Positions 39,046 through 50,306 of a stretch of DNA of 64,000 nt are shown here, piece after piece. A model generated the notes under the pieces. The model worked only from the letters and a program-made list of their open reading frames with translations, was not told where the DNA came from and did no database searches. The stretch spans positions 1 through 64,000 of the forward strand of contig NZ_WVID01000027.1 of NCBI RefSeq assembly GCF_010091925.1. The letters run 5' to 3'. How positions within the stretch are numbered: position 1 is the stretch's first letter; each line of letters opens with the position of its first letter. The translations under genes and the position numbers were made by a program. The stretch is from Nostoc sp. B(2019) (GTDB taxonomy: Bacteria; Cyanobacteriota; Cyanobacteriia; Cyanobacteriales; Nostocaceae).

Positions 39046-41427
39046 ATGACATTAGCAACAACTCCACAAACAAAGCCTTTAACAGATGAAGAATTACGCA
39101 AGATAGACGCCTACTGGCGTGCAGCAAACTATCTTTCAGTTGGGCAAATATATCTACTCGACAATCCACTACTCTTAGAACCGCTAAAGTTAGAACACGT
39201 CAAACCCAGACTCTTGGGCCACTGGGGAACAACACCAGGGCTGAATTTCATCTACGTTCACCTCAATCGGGTCATCAAAAAATACGACCTGAACACAATC
39301 TACATCGCTGGGCCAGGTCATGGAGGCCCTGGATTGGTAGCTAATACCTATCTAGAGGGAACCTACAGTGAGTACTACCCCAATATTTCCCAGGATACTG
39401 AGGGAATCAAGAAACTCTTCAAACAGTTCTCTTTCCCAGGTGGTATTCCCAGCCACGTTGCACCAGAAACTCCTGGTTCCATCCACGAAGGTGGTGAACT
39501 AGGTTATGCTCTCGTCCACGCCTACGGTGCTGCTTTCGATAACCCGGACTTGATTGTTGCTGCTGTTGTTGGTGACGGTGAAGCCGAAACAGGCGCTTTA
39601 GCCACTAGCTGGCATTCCAACAAGTTTCTCAATCCTGTGGGTGATGGTGCTGTATTGCCCATCCTGCACCTCAATGGTTATAAGATTGCCAACCCAACGT
39701 TACTATCACGGTTGAGTCATGAGGAAATAGAGAGTCTATTTGTGGGCTATGGTTACAAACCGTACTTCGTGGAAGGCTCCGATCCCGCAAATGTACATCA
39801 GCAGATGGCGACGACTTTAGACACAGCGATCGCTCAAATTCAAAGCATCCAAAGAGAAGCCCGTGTGCATGGCTTCACAGAACGTCCTCAGTGGCCGATG
39901 ATTGTTCTCAGAACCCCTAAAGGTTGGACAGGCCCGAAAGAAGTGGATGGGAAAAAAACCGAAGATTATTGGCGATCGCACCAAGTTCCTTTTGGTGAAA
40001 TAGCCAAAAAGCCAGAACATCTCAAACTCCTAGAAGAGTGGATGAAGAGTTACAAACCAGAAGAACTCTTCGACAGTAACGGCAAACTGATTTCCGAACT
40101 AGCAGAACTAGCTCCCCAAGGGCATCGACGCATGGGTGACAATCCTCATGCTAATGGTGGTATCTTACTGCGCGACCTGAAGATGCCCGACTTCCAAGAC
40201 TATGCCGTAGATGTTCCCCAACCAGGCAAAGTTGAAGCTGAAGCTACCAAAGTGACAGCAAAATTCTTGCGGGATGTCATGCGACTTAACCAGGAAAGCC
40301 GCAACTTCCGGATCTTTGGCCCCGATGAAACCCAATCAAATCGCCTAGATGCTGTGTTTGAAGTCACAGACCGGACTTGGGTTGGGCAGATCCTCCCGGA
40401 AGACGAACACTTGTCTCCCGATGGTCGGGTGATGGAAATCTTAAGCGAAACTAGCTGTCAAGGTTGGTTAGAGGGCTATCTCCTCACAGGACGCCACGGG
40501 TTTTTCTCCTGCTATGAGGCGTTCATCCACATCATTGACTCCATGTTTAACCAACATGCTAAGTGGCTGAAAACTACCCTTGACATTCCCTGGCGCAAAC
40601 CAATTGCATCCCTCAACTATCTACTCACATCTCATGTTTGGCGACAAGACCACAACGGTTTCTCCCACCAAGACCCTGGATTTATCGATCATGTGGTCAA
40701 TAAGAAAGCAGAGATAGTTCGTGTATATCTCCCCCCCGATGCCAATACTCTGCTATCGGTAACTGACCACTGCCTAAGAAGTCGCCATTATGTCAACGTC
40801 ATTGTCGCTGGCAAGCAACCAGGATTGCAATACCTCAACATGGACGCTGCCATTAAGCACTGTACCAAAGGCATTGGCATCTGGGAATGGGCAAGTAACG
40901 ATCAAGGTAGTGAACCAGATGTGGTGCTGGCTTGTGCTGGGGATATTCCCACTTTAGAAACCCTGGCTGCTGTAGACATCCTGCGTCAGCACTTTCTTGA
41001 CTTAAAAGTGCGGGTGGTGAACGTAGTCGATTTGATGACACTACAGCCAAAAAGTGAGCATCCCCACGGTTTAAACCCGAAAGACTTCGACACGATTTTT
41101 ACCACCGACAAACCCATCATCTTCGCCTTTCATGGCTATCCCTGGTTGATTCATCGCTTGACCTATCGCCATACCAACCACAACAACTTGCATGTACGCG
41201 GCTACAAGGAGGAGGGAACCACCACCACCCCCTTTGATATGGTTGTCCTTAACGATCTTGATCGCTTCCACCTGGTGATGGATGTAATTGATCGCGTGCC
41301 AAAATTAGGGTATAGGGCAGCTTATATCAAGCAGCAACTACAAGATAAGTTGATCGAGCATAAGCACTACATTGAGAAGTACGGCGAAGATATGCCGGAA
41401 ATTCGTAACTGGAAGTGGCCTTACTAA
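39046..41427 (+). CDS. xfp: Phosphoketolase (xylulose-5-P/fructose-6-P)
   Basis: A 793-residue thiamine-diphosphate enzyme that splits xylulose-5-phosphate (or fructose-6-phosphate) with phosphate to acetyl-phosphate and glyceraldehyde-3-phosphate (or erythrose-4-phosphate). It has [18 protein letters not shown] at the N-terminus, [36 protein letters not shown], the ThDP motif [23 protein letters not shown], and [20 protein letters not shown]. The length is typical. With acetate kinase (52.8 kb) it would give acetate plus ATP. It is the first of a run of sugar-catabolism genes in this window. Confidence 0.95.
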   Translation: MTLATTPQTKPLTDEELRKIDAYWRAANYLSVGQIYLLDNPLLLEPLKLEHVKPRLLGHWGTTPGLNFIYVHLNRVIKKYDLNTIYIAGPGHGGPGLVANTYLEGTYSEYYPNISQDTEGIKKLFKQFSFPGGIPSHVAPETPGSIHEGGELGYALVHAYGAAFDNPDLIVAAVVGDGEAETGALATSWHSNKFLNPVGDGAVLPILHLNGYKIANPTLLSRLSHEEIESLFVGYGYKPYFVEGSDPANVHQQMATTLDTAIAQIQSIQREARVHGFTERPQWPMIVLRTPKGWTGPKEVDGKKTEDYWRSHQVPFGEIAKKPEHLKLLEEWMKSYKPEELFDSNGKLISELAELAPQGHRRMGDNPHANGGILLRDLKMPDFQDYAVDVPQPGKVEAEATKVTAKFLRDVMRLNQESRNFRIFGPDETQSNRLDAVFEVTDRTWVGQILPEDEHLSPDGRVMEILSETSCQGWLEGYLLTGRHGFFSCYEAFIHIIDSMFNQHAKWLKTTLDIPWRKPIASLNYLLTSHVWRQDHNGFSHQDPGFIDHVVNKKAEIVRVYLPPDANTLLSVTDHCLRSRHYVNVIVAGKQPGLQYLNMDAAIKHCTKGIGIWEWASNDQGSEPDVVLACAGDIPTLETLAAVDILRQHFLDLKVRVVNVVDLMTLQPKSEHPHGLNPKDFDTIFTTDKPIIFAFHGYPWLIHRLTYRHTNHNNLHVRGYKEEGTTTTPFDMVVLNDLDRFHLVMDVIDRVPKLGYRAAYIKQQLQDKLIEHKHYIEKYGEDMPEIRNWKWPY

Positions 41428-41578
41428 AGAGGACACTGAAATAGAGGGATGCAGAGAGATTTGAAGAAACATTTTTCCTCGCATCTCCTCAATTTTCTTT
41501 GTTATCAACTCCCATAACTCATGAAGAGTGCTGAGTTAAAAGTGCTGAGTTTTGTAAACGCTATCGAGGAAGAGTTGT

Positions 41579-42358
41579 TTATTCTTGATTCTCAACGCTT
41601 GTATCCTGCAAGCTTTGCACTTGTTCAAGCGTTAAACCCGTTACCTTCGTCACAACTTCAACTGACATTCCCTCTTTCAAGAGATTGACAGCAACAAGCT
41701 GAATACCTTCTTCTCGACCTTCTTCTCGACCTTCAGCTATAAGTGCTTGATAAATTACTGACTCCCGCATCATATCCTTCCTTAATAAAGGTTGAATTAT
41801 CTCTTCTTTTAATACTAGCCCAGCTAAAATTGCTGCTGATGCTATGATGTTGCTTTGCATCCTGCGATCGCCAATATTCTCGACTTGATTAGCTACTTGC
41901 TGTAATGTATCAGTTTTATCTTTGACGTTACTTAAAACTGCAAATGGCAGTAATCCAGGCGTTCTTAAAAATATTTCCGTCGATTGTTCCCACAAACGAA
42001 TTACCGTAAATTCATGTTGCAAATTTTCAATTTCAAAAGTAGTTTGATATACGAGTTCGGATGTGGTTTCAGTTAAATATATAACTACTTGACGCATTCG
42101 TTTTTGAGGAAAACGGCGATACACGCGCAGGCGATAATCTACCATGCGAAAGGGAATATTCACATCTGGCTGTGTTTGGAATTCCAAATGAAGTACAACT
42201 TAGTCTGATTGTAATAGTATCAATGCATCAGCACGAATGGGTTCCAAAGACAATTCTTTTGGACTTAACTCAGTGAGAGTAATAGGTTCTTCTAACAGCC
42301 AAGTAGCGAAGTCGGTAGAAAATGTTTCAGCAAGAAACTTACAAATATTATCAAACAT
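41579..42358 (-). pseudogene. Rpn-family (PD-(D/E)xK) nuclease gene with in-frame stop
   Basis: The complete reading frame begins at ATG 42358 (MFDNICKFLAE) and encodes an Rpn/YhgA-like recombination-promoting nuclease. After 52 codons a TAA (42202-42200) interrupts between IRADALILLQSD and VVLHLEFQTQ. The frame then continues unbroken for more than 200 codons, including the helix KRMRQVVIYL, the Glu-rich IAEGREEGREEG and the C-terminal TGLTLEQVQSL. The catalytic Asp and the ExQ motif sit on opposite sides of the stop. A GAA/GAG to TAA change is the simplest cause; a TTG restart at 42187 would lack the first catalytic residue. Confidence 0.88.
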
Positions 42359-42943
42359 AGAGAAATTCTAGCAGCTAATGAGCGATCGCTTCTTTCGCCA
42401 GGCTAGTATAAAATCTGCTCATCACCTAAAAACCAGCTTCCTTGAAAACCGATAGTAATGATCATAACTGGTGTTAAGTAGGTTACTCAACCTTAATAAT
42501 AAAAATTACCAATAAGCTAGTATGGTTTTGCTTTTTAAAGTGATTTGATGTGCGATCGCCTTCCATCAGCCATAGTTTCTCCATCCTGAAAGTGCATATA
42601 TGCATAGCAACTTACTTCCAGACAACGCCTCTATCAAATCTTCTCCGAGCGATCGCTATTACTTTCTCAGATAAAAAGGCTAAAATCCTGACTTTGTTAT
42701 TTCAGAATCCAAAAACAGGATTCAGCCTGATTGGCGTGGAAAAGTTTATCACTATTCTGTAAGTAGCTTTAAGTTTAGCACAAGCTTATTGATATTAAAT
42801 AGCAACCTTTAACCTAGCTTTACTTCATAAATACAAACTTCTTCAACAGCTAATATGATTCAGATCTAGACTTTCAGGACATTTGCAAGCTTGAAGCATC
42901 CATAGCTTTATAAAAGTTTATATAAAATAAGTGCTAAATAATT
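42359..42943. other. Non-coding spacer upstream of isiA
   Basis: This AT-rich spacer of about 600 bp has two HIP1-type sites (about 42384 and 42650). A frame from 42550 to 42762 shows no protein-like features. It must contain the isiA promoter near its right end. Confidence 0.5.
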
Positions 42944-42979
42944 TCAATAAGTCTGATAGGATATTGCAAGACTTATTGA
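42944..42979 (+). promoter_or_regulatory. 10-bp inverted repeat upstream of isiA
   Basis: TCAATAAGTC (42944-42953) and GACTTATTGA (42970-42979) form a perfect inverted repeat with a 16-bp spacer, 65 bp before the isiA start. TGAGATAGATACTCA, a second small dyad, overlaps its right end. The position suits an operator, for example for Fur or another iron regulator, or a stem in the isiA leader RNA. Confidence 0.45.
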
Positions 42980-43044
42980 GATAGATACTCATTAAGGTAG
43001 CTATATATCTCAGTTATTTCAAAACTTTCTCAGGAGGCAACGCC

Positions 43045-44088
43045 ATGACAAGCATGGCTGTTCAAACTGCGGAGTCAATTCCCTGGTGGTCAGGGAACAC
43101 CCGGTTAACTAACTTTTCAGGGCGACTTTTGGGCGCTCACGTTGCTCATGCGGGGTTAATTGTACTGTGGGCGGGAGCCACGACTCTGTTTGAACTCGCC
43201 CACTTCAACCCAGTGCAACCAATGTACGAGCAGGGCTTGATTTTATTGCCTCACTTAGCAACCCTCGGCTGGGGCGCGGGAAGTGGTGGACAGATAGTAG
43301 ATACCTATCCCTACTTCGTTATCGGGGTATTGCATCTAATTAGCTCTGCATTTTTGGGTTTTGGCGGTCTTTTTCATGCCCTACGTGGGCCAGCCATCTT
43401 GGAACAGAAGTTTTCCTTCTTTGGTTATCGCTGGCAAGATGCTAATAAAATGACCACTATTTTGGGTATTCATTTAGTACTGCTGGGTTTAGGAGCCGGG
43501 TTACTCGTCGTTAAAGCCATGTTCTTCGGTGGCTTGTATGACTCCAATGTGGGTGAGGTACGGATGATTTCTAGCCCCACATTGAACCCTAGCGTAATTT
43601 TTGGCTACCTGTTCGGTGGTGGTGGTAAGCACTGGATTGCTGGAGTCAACAACCTCGAAGATGTAGTTGGTGGTCACATTTGGGTCAGTCTTCTCTGCAT
43701 TGCAGGCGGTATTTGGCACATTGTTACTCAACCTTTTGCTTGGGCAAAACAGATACTAGTGTGGTCTGGTGAAGCTTACCTGTCTTATAGTCTGGGTGCT
43801 CTGGCTTACATGGGTTTGTTGGCTGCATACTTTGTAACGGTAAATGATACGGTTTATCCCACAGTGTTTTATGGCCCAGTAGGACTGAGTACTACTACAT
43901 CTGGAGTGGTGACATCTCGTACTTGGTTAGCAACTAGTCATTTTGCTTTGGCAGTTGTATTTTTGGCTGGTCACATCTGGCACGCCCTCAGAGTTCGTGT
44001 CATAGCTGCTGGACTTGATTTTCAGCAAGGAGTTATTAACTATGCAGGTATACCAGTGGAGGAGCTTTCTTTGCTTTCTTGCTGTTAA
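43045..44088 (+). CDS. isiA: Iron-stress chlorophyll-binding protein IsiA (CP43')
   Basis: A 347-residue, six-helix chlorophyll a-binding protein of the CP43/Pcb family that forms antenna rings around PSI under iron limitation. Chlorophyll-ligating His residues are seen in [75 protein letters not shown] and [20 protein letters not shown]. It lacks the large lumenal loop of PsbC. An AGGAGG ribosome site precedes the ATG. It leads a likely isiA-isiB-isiC cluster; iron control through Fur is expected from family knowledge. Confidence 0.93.
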   Translation: MTSMAVQTAESIPWWSGNTRLTNFSGRLLGAHVAHAGLIVLWAGATTLFELAHFNPVQPMYEQGLILLPHLATLGWGAGSGGQIVDTYPYFVIGVLHLISSAFLGFGGLFHALRGPAILEQKFSFFGYRWQDANKMTTILGIHLVLLGLGAGLLVVKAMFFGGLYDSNVGEVRMISSPTLNPSVIFGYLFGGGGKHWIAGVNNLEDVVGGHIWVSLLCIAGGIWHIVTQPFAWAKQILVWSGEAYLSYSLGALAYMGLLAAYFVTVNDTVYPTVFYGPVGLSTTTSGVVTSRTWLATSHFALAVVFLAGHIWHALRVRVIAAGLDFQQGVINYAGIPVEELSLLSCC

Positions 44089-44203
44089 GCAATAGCAGTT
44101 TGTTTTTCTCAGTGACGTGAATTTGTCTAAAGCTTAGGCATCAGACAAATAACTATTCTTGTGTAAGTTCTATCAATCTTAAAACTATTTAGCAGGTGTC
44201 AAA

Positions 44204-44713
44204 ATGTCGAAAATTGGTTTGTTCTATGGTACTCAAACTGGCAGAACCGAATCTATAGCCGAAATGATTCGAGATGAGTTTGGTGATGATGTTGTAACAT
44301 TGCACGACATTTCGCAAGCGGAAACTACTGATTTTGATGATTATCAATGTATCATTATTGGCTGTCCCACTTGGAATATCGGTGAACTTCAGAGCGATTG
44401 GGAAGGCTTTTTTCCTGACCTGGACGAAATTAATTTTAATGGTAAAGCAGTAGCTTATTTTGGTGCTGGAGATCAGGCTGGTTATGCTGACAACTTCCAG
44501 GATGCAATTGGTATTCTGGAAGAAAAAATTTCCCAGTTGGGTGGAAAAACCGTTGGTTATTGGTCAACAGAAGGTTATGACTTTAATGAGTCTAAAGCCG
44601 TTAAAAATGGTAAGTTTTGTGGACTGGCAATTGATGATGATAATCAATCTGACTTAACGGATGATCGTGTCAAGGCGTGGGTTGCTCAGTTGAAGAGAGA
44701 ATTTGGGTTGTAA
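44204..44713 (+). CDS. isiB: Flavodoxin IsiB
   Basis: A 169-residue long-chain flavodoxin. It has the phosphate loop FYGTQTGRTESIAEMI at residues 7-22, PTWNIGELQSDWEGFF near 56-71 and FGAGDQAGYADNFQDAIG near 86-103, plus the extra segment GYWSTEGYDFNESKAV of long-chain forms. FMN-binding flavodoxin replaces ferredoxin when iron is scarce. It lies 115 bp after isiA, which matches the classical iron-stress operon. Confidence 0.96.
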   Translation: MSKIGLFYGTQTGRTESIAEMIRDEFGDDVVTLHDISQAETTDFDDYQCIIIGCPTWNIGELQSDWEGFFPDLDEINFNGKAVAYFGAGDQAGYADNFQDAIGILEEKISQLGGKTVGYWSTEGYDFNESKAVKNGKFCGLAIDDDNQSDLTDDRVKAWVAQLKREFGL

Positions 44714-44764
44714 AGAGTTTGTAGGAGTAGAGGACTGCTCCTACTGAATTGACTCAAAATTTAT

Positions 44765-44882
44765 TAGGATTTACGCAGAAGAGATCCCTCAACGTTCTTT
44801 AAAAAGGTGGCTTCTAAAATTTCCCCCTTTTTAAGGTGGTTAGGGGGAATCGAGGTTTCAGGTTTTGAGTGCGTAAGTCCTA
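44765..44882. mobile_element. MITE in the isiB-isiC spacer
   Basis: A 118-bp element bounded by TAGGATTTACGCA (44765-44777) and TGCGTAAGTCCTA (44870-44882), which are inverted repeats with one mismatch. The inside holds an imperfect pyrimidine/purine hairpin (TTCCCCC ... AGGGGGAA). It has no coding capacity. TAGGACTTACGCA-type ends are widespread in Nostocales. A single similar end lies at about 52292. Confidence 0.8.
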
Positions 44883-44918
44883 TTGATAATTCATAACTTA
44901 TGGGTATGGTAGGTGTTT

Positions 44919-45671
44919 ATGTGTGACTCATTTGATGTTCTTTGGTTAAATACTAGTCCAATTTTGAAGCGCTTTGATAAACCATTACTTCAATACTTAT
45001 CTGAGTATATGAGAGTTGCTCAGTGGGAATATCATCAAACTAAAGACGAATCTAGTTCTATAGATAAACCTGTGGAACTGCTATGTGAGTTCTTAGAATC
45101 ATATCCCGACCCTGTGCATTTAGCAGGTCATGGTATGAGTGGTGCGATCGCTTTAACTTTTGCCCGTCGATTTCCTAAAAAAGTGCGATCGCTAACTCTA
45201 CTGGCTGTAGCAGCGCAACCTGCAAATACATGGCACGCCCATTACTACTTTCAACGACAATTATTTAGCATCAGCCGTGAACAAGTTTTAGCAAACAGCG
45301 TTCGTAGCCTATTTGGAACTCAACCGCCTCATACTACTAAGAAGTTAATAACTGCCTTAGATAAAGATTTAGAGCAATCTCCCTCGCAACACTCTCTGTT
45401 CAAGTTAGTTCATTTACCCAAAGGTGGGGTTTCCATGCCAATGATGGTATGTGGTAGCCAGAATGATCCGGTGGTTGACCCAAATGCATTAAATGACTGG
45501 CTAAATTGGTTCAAGCCAGAAGATAACATTTGGGAATACCCAAAAGGCTATCACTTTTTTCACTACTTCTATCCTCAACAGGTTGGCGAACAAATTGTGA
45601 GTTTTTGGCAACGCCACCATCCGCGATCGCTGGAAGTATCTGCACTATCCTCTAGCATTTCTACTATTTAG
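44919..45671 (+). CDS. isiC: Alpha/beta hydrolase, IsiC-like
   Basis: A protein of about 250 residues with an alpha/beta-hydrolase fold: strand and nucleophile elbow VHLAGHGMSGAIALTFARRF (Ser in GMSGA near residue 77), an acidic turn MMVCGSQNDPVVDPNALNDWL, and the late His in YPKGYHFFHYFYPQQ. Its place directly after isiA-isiB matches the isiC gene of other cyanobacteria. The substrate is unknown. The frame is open from a GTG at 44913, but ATG at 44919 is preferred. A MITE separates it from isiB and may have uncoupled its expression. Confidence 0.75.
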   Translation: MCDSFDVLWLNTSPILKRFDKPLLQYLSEYMRVAQWEYHQTKDESSSIDKPVELLCEFLESYPDPVHLAGHGMSGAIALTFARRFPKKVRSLTLLAVAAQPANTWHAHYYFQRQLFSISREQVLANSVRSLFGTQPPHTTKKLITALDKDLEQSPSQHSLFKLVHLPKGGVSMPMMVCGSQNDPVVDPNALNDWLNWFKPEDNIWEYPKGYHFFHYFYPQQVGEQIVSFWQRHHPRSLEVSALSSSISTI

Positions 45672-45897
45672 CTAGTATTACCAAAGAAAGAATATTCCCC
45701 ACTGGTATGACCTCAAATCTAGAATAATCTCCGCATGAGAAAAGAATGCTGGCAAAATATTATATTTGCTTGCATTACAAAGCAGTTCAAGTGTCAGTAA
45801 TTATAATTGTCGCTTCCTTTGCGCTGCTTAATTCTCTCCAGTTTTAACTATTAATATTTGTAAAGGGAATTACTAATTAAGAATTACTTTTAAAGAG

Positions 45898-46101
45898 ATT
45901 CTTTCCTATAGCTTGCTGGATCTAGCTTTGATGGCTTGGATCTCTGCTGTGTTCGTGGGGCATAACACGACAGTTTTCCCAACGGAATTTTACGGTTCAG
46001 AACGTCTGGGATTGGCAGATATCCAGTTTTTCCTAGGTTTAGTGTCCTTCCTAGGTTACGTTTGGCATTCTTGGCGATCGCCGCATCAAGTTTATAGGTA
46101 A
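45898..46101 (+). pseudogene. C-terminal remnant of a second CP43'/Pcb-type antenna gene
   Basis: About 67 residues align with the IsiA C-terminus: ILSYSLLDLALMAWISAVFV against [30 protein letters not shown] against [10 protein letters not shown], and FFLGLVSFLGYVWHSWR against [18 protein letters not shown]. Upstream of ILSYSL the frame soon meets a stop and no earlier helices are found. The frame then ends early (SPHQVYR). This is the 3' scrap of a separate Pcb/IsiA-family gene. It is diverged from the intact isiA nearby, so it is not a recent duplicate. Confidence 0.8.
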
Positions 46102-46198
46102 TTTAGTTTCGCTCAACCTAGCTAAATAATGTCCTATGCCTGCGGTTAATAGCATTGGACTGCGGGCATTTTTTTAAGTTTGATGAGGATAAATAATA

Positions 46199-46471
46199 AT
46201 GGCTATGATTTTTGCTGCCTTCTGTGCTTGGGTAATTATGATTCTATTTATTTGGAATATCTGGTCAATCTTAAAAAAAGGGATAATTTTCTTAAAAGAG
46301 CTGCATGAAATTCCCTGCCATGCTTGCGAATATTTCACTAATGATTACCGTCTCAAATGTACAGTACATCCAAAAAAAGCCTGCTCATAACAGGTGATCG
46401 GTTGCATTGACTTTGAGCCTAAAACTTCTGCTTGTAATGCTTGTCAAAAAGGTCGGCGAAAGCCTTGTTAA
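46199..46471 (+). pseudogene. Small Cys-rich membrane protein gene, probable premature stop
   Basis: The first 63 codons (46199-46390) encode an N-terminal membrane helix (FAAFCAWVIMILFIWNIWSIL) and a Cys-containing region (IPCHACEYFTNDYRLKCTVHP). A TAA at 46388-46390 follows. The same frame then continues for 26 codons with sequence that looks like the natural continuation (QVIGCIDFEPKTSACNACQK ... C), adding four Cys, and ends at 46471. Family members as I recall them run through to an (I/N)CxDFEP ending, so the stop is probably a mutation. A 63-residue natural product remains possible. Confidence 0.6.
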
Positions 46472-46523
46472 ACTTCCGTGACTAAACAATTCGTAACTTG
46501 TAAATATATAGAGATAAATACTT

Positions 46524-46769
46524 ATGAACCAGCGTTCTGATTTGCTATCTGAACTATGTGATTTTTTATATCCTCGTAGTCCATACTATGGACAATTTAA
46601 ACCAGAGTATTTGGTGTTTAACGCTCATCTCCAAGATTTTTCTCAGCGCGTGAACTATATTTGTAACCTACAAACCGCGGGTAAACTTTCTCCAGAACAG
46701 GCTTACAAACAAATTCATCTCCTCTGGAAAGAGTTGAAAAGTGCCAAAAAACAATTAGAAATTCAATAA
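46524..46769 (+). CDS. Conserved cyanobacterial small protein (FLYPRS type)
   Basis: An 81-residue soluble protein (DLLSELCDFLYPRSPYYGQF, NAHLQDFSQRVNYICNLQ, LSPEQAYKQIHLLWKELK). It is mostly helical. This pattern recurs in filamentous cyanobacteria as a short protein of unknown function. It lies on the same strand after the Cys-rich gene, and no function can be inferred. Confidence 0.72.
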   Translation: MNQRSDLLSELCDFLYPRSPYYGQFKPEYLVFNAHLQDFSQRVNYICNLQTAGKLSPEQAYKQIHLLWKELKSAKKQLEIQ

Positions 46770-48255
<1,486 letters not shown>

Positions 48256-48727
48256 TTGGTCATTGGTCATAAGCTAATGAACTCTTGACCGGAGGCGGAG
48301 CGTCTCCGGCTCCGCTCTTGAACGCCAGTTCAACGCCACTCCCGTGTACACAAGTCCTAAAAACCTAGCTTGATGAGGCTTTATTCGTTCCCATGCTCCG
48401 CATGAGAATCCATTCATGTGAGCTGCTGACTCAATATCTGACTGGGAGCAGAGCCTTTAATCAGCCATTCCTATGCAGAAATGAGAAATCGAGCTTTTTT
48501 TAACTTGTGTACACTACCCCCACGGAAGGAACCTGTACACGTGACTGGCTCCTCTTGAATAGGGTTGGAATTTGGGCCAAATGGTATGTATATACCTTAA
48601 AAACAAGATTAAAAAGCAGCAATTTGGCTTAGCAAACCAGTGATATGAAACACATGCGAAATGAATGCCCTGGGCGATCGCCTAATGCCTTCATGTCGCA
48701 GCCTATTCCTAAAATCCCTAAATTCCT
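48256..48727. other. Spacer between gap and pyk with dyads and repeat
   Basis: A repeat fragment (GGAGCGTCTCCGGCTCCGCTC) lies at about 48296-48317. GTGTACACAAG (48344-48354) and CTTGTGTACAC (48504-48514) form a perfect inverted repeat 171 bp across, and TGTACACGTG occurs once more at about 48534. No ORF is seen between them. Confidence 0.6.
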
Positions 48728-50158
48728 ATGCGTCGAACCAAAATTATTTGTACTGTTGGGCCTGCTACATCTGCACCTGAAAGGCTACAAGCATTAGTAG
48801 AAGCTGGCATGAATATGGCACGGCTGAACTTTTCTCACGGAGCCTATGAATTCCACGCCCAAACTGCTCAGCACCTCAGAAAGATTAGTAATGAGCAACA
48901 AAAACCGATCGCCATCATGCAAGATCTGTGTGGCCCCAAAATTCGTTTGGGAACCTTGCCACCTGACGGGCTAACTGTGGAAGCTGACAGTGAAGTTACC
49001 TTTGTTTTGCAAGAGAAGGGCGAGAGTATTGACGAACTACCCCTACCGTTACCAACTTTGTTTGCAATGGTGCGACCAGGTGAACAAATTTTGATTAATG
49101 ATGGTCGTGTCAAGTTGATTGTCACCGATCGCGATGCTGATAGAATTCGAGCACAGGTGAAAATTGGTGGGTTAATTTCCACGCGCAAGGGTGTAAATCT
49201 CCCAGAAACTCGTTTACCCGTCAGTTCGATCACCGAAAAAGACTTGCTAGATTTGCGTTTTGGGATTCAGTTGGGCGTAGACTGGGTAGCAGTATCCTTT
49301 GTGCGATCGCCACAAGACTTAGAACCTGCCCAACGAATGATTGAAGCTGCGGGTGCAAATATTCGCGTCATCGCCAAAATCGAAAGAGCAGAAGCGGTAG
49401 AACAGCTAGATGCGATCATAAAAGTTGCCGACGGCATTATGATTGCCCGTGGCGATTTGGGGGTAGAAATGCCAATTCACGAAGTGCCCCTGATTCAAAA
49501 AGACATAATTCGTCGTTGCAATCGTGCTGGTAAGCCAGTGATTACAGCCACGCAAATGCTAGAGTCGATGATTAGCGCCCCTGACCCCACCCGTGCCGAA
49601 GCAACAGATGTCGCTAACTCTATCTTGGATGGTACGGATGCAGTAATGCTCTCTGGTGAGACAGCTGTGGGACAATATCCCATCGCCGCCGTCCAGACAA
49701 TGCATAATATCGCTGTGCGAACAGAACAGGCCCTAGATGAGGGTGGCAAACATTCTTGGTGTCATGAAGCAGGCAGTCTCAGCGTCACTGAATCTGTGGC
49801 AGAAGCAGTATGTCGCATCGCTTACGAAACAGGCTCACGGGCAATTCTTTGTAACACTTCATCAGGAAGTACGGCGAGGCTGGTTTCTAAATATCGTCCA
49901 AGTACACCCATTATTGCCCTGACCCCTGACGTTACTGCTTACCGCCAGCTAGCACTTTCTTGGGGTGTGGAACCTCTGCTGATCCCACCAGTCCACAATG
50001 CAGAAGAAATGTTTACAAATGTGGTGAACACCGTTGTGAACATGGGTTTAGCGAATAAGGGCGATAAGGTGGTGATTACCTCCGGCGTCCCAATTGGTAA
50101 AGCAGGAACAACTAGTTTAATCAAAGTGCATTCCATTGGACAGCCAATTTCGGCATAA
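48728..50158 (+). CDS. pyk: Pyruvate kinase
   Basis: A 476-residue enzyme converting phosphoenolpyruvate and ADP to pyruvate and ATP. It has RTKIICTVGPAT at the start, MNMARLNFSHGAYEFH near residues 28-43, IMQDLCGPKIRLG near 63-75, the signature IARGDLGVEMPIHEVPLIQK near 239-258, and ATQMLESMISAPDPTRAEATDVANSILDGTDAVMLSGETA. The C-terminal allosteric domain is complete. It follows gap1 and precedes tal on the same strand. Spacing of several hundred bases to gap1 suggests its own promoter. Confidence 0.97.
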   Translation: MRRTKIICTVGPATSAPERLQALVEAGMNMARLNFSHGAYEFHAQTAQHLRKISNEQQKPIAIMQDLCGPKIRLGTLPPDGLTVEADSEVTFVLQEKGESIDELPLPLPTLFAMVRPGEQILINDGRVKLIVTDRDADRIRAQVKIGGLISTRKGVNLPETRLPVSSITEKDLLDLRFGIQLGVDWVAVSFVRSPQDLEPAQRMIEAAGANIRVIAKIERAEAVEQLDAIIKVADGIMIARGDLGVEMPIHEVPLIQKDIIRRCNRAGKPVITATQMLESMISAPDPTRAEATDVANSILDGTDAVMLSGETAVGQYPIAAVQTMHNIAVRTEQALDEGGKHSWCHEAGSLSVTESVAEAVCRIAYETGSRAILCNTSSGSTARLVSKYRPSTPIIALTPDVTAYRQLALSWGVEPLLIPPVHNAEEMFTNVVNTVVNMGLANKGDKVVITSGVPIGKAGTTSLIKVHSIGQPISA

Positions 50159-50306
50159 GACACCTAAAATAAGGCTGTGGCTCAAGATAGCCAGAAAACT
50201 TGGGCAATGTTTAAGAAAAATTGCCAGAATCAGAATTGAAGGAACAGCAGAGAGTGTGAACAAGAGGGAAGTTAGTAAGTCCTAAACAAACATCACGGAG
50301 GATTTT

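Noticed and set aside
38892-39089. 65-codon frame overlapping the phosphoketolase start
   Set aside because: No recognisable features, overlaps a certain gene start and has a weak start context.
42550-42762. 70-codon frame upstream of isiA
   Set aside because: Low-complexity, includes HIP1 sites, no ribosome site and no family-like pattern.
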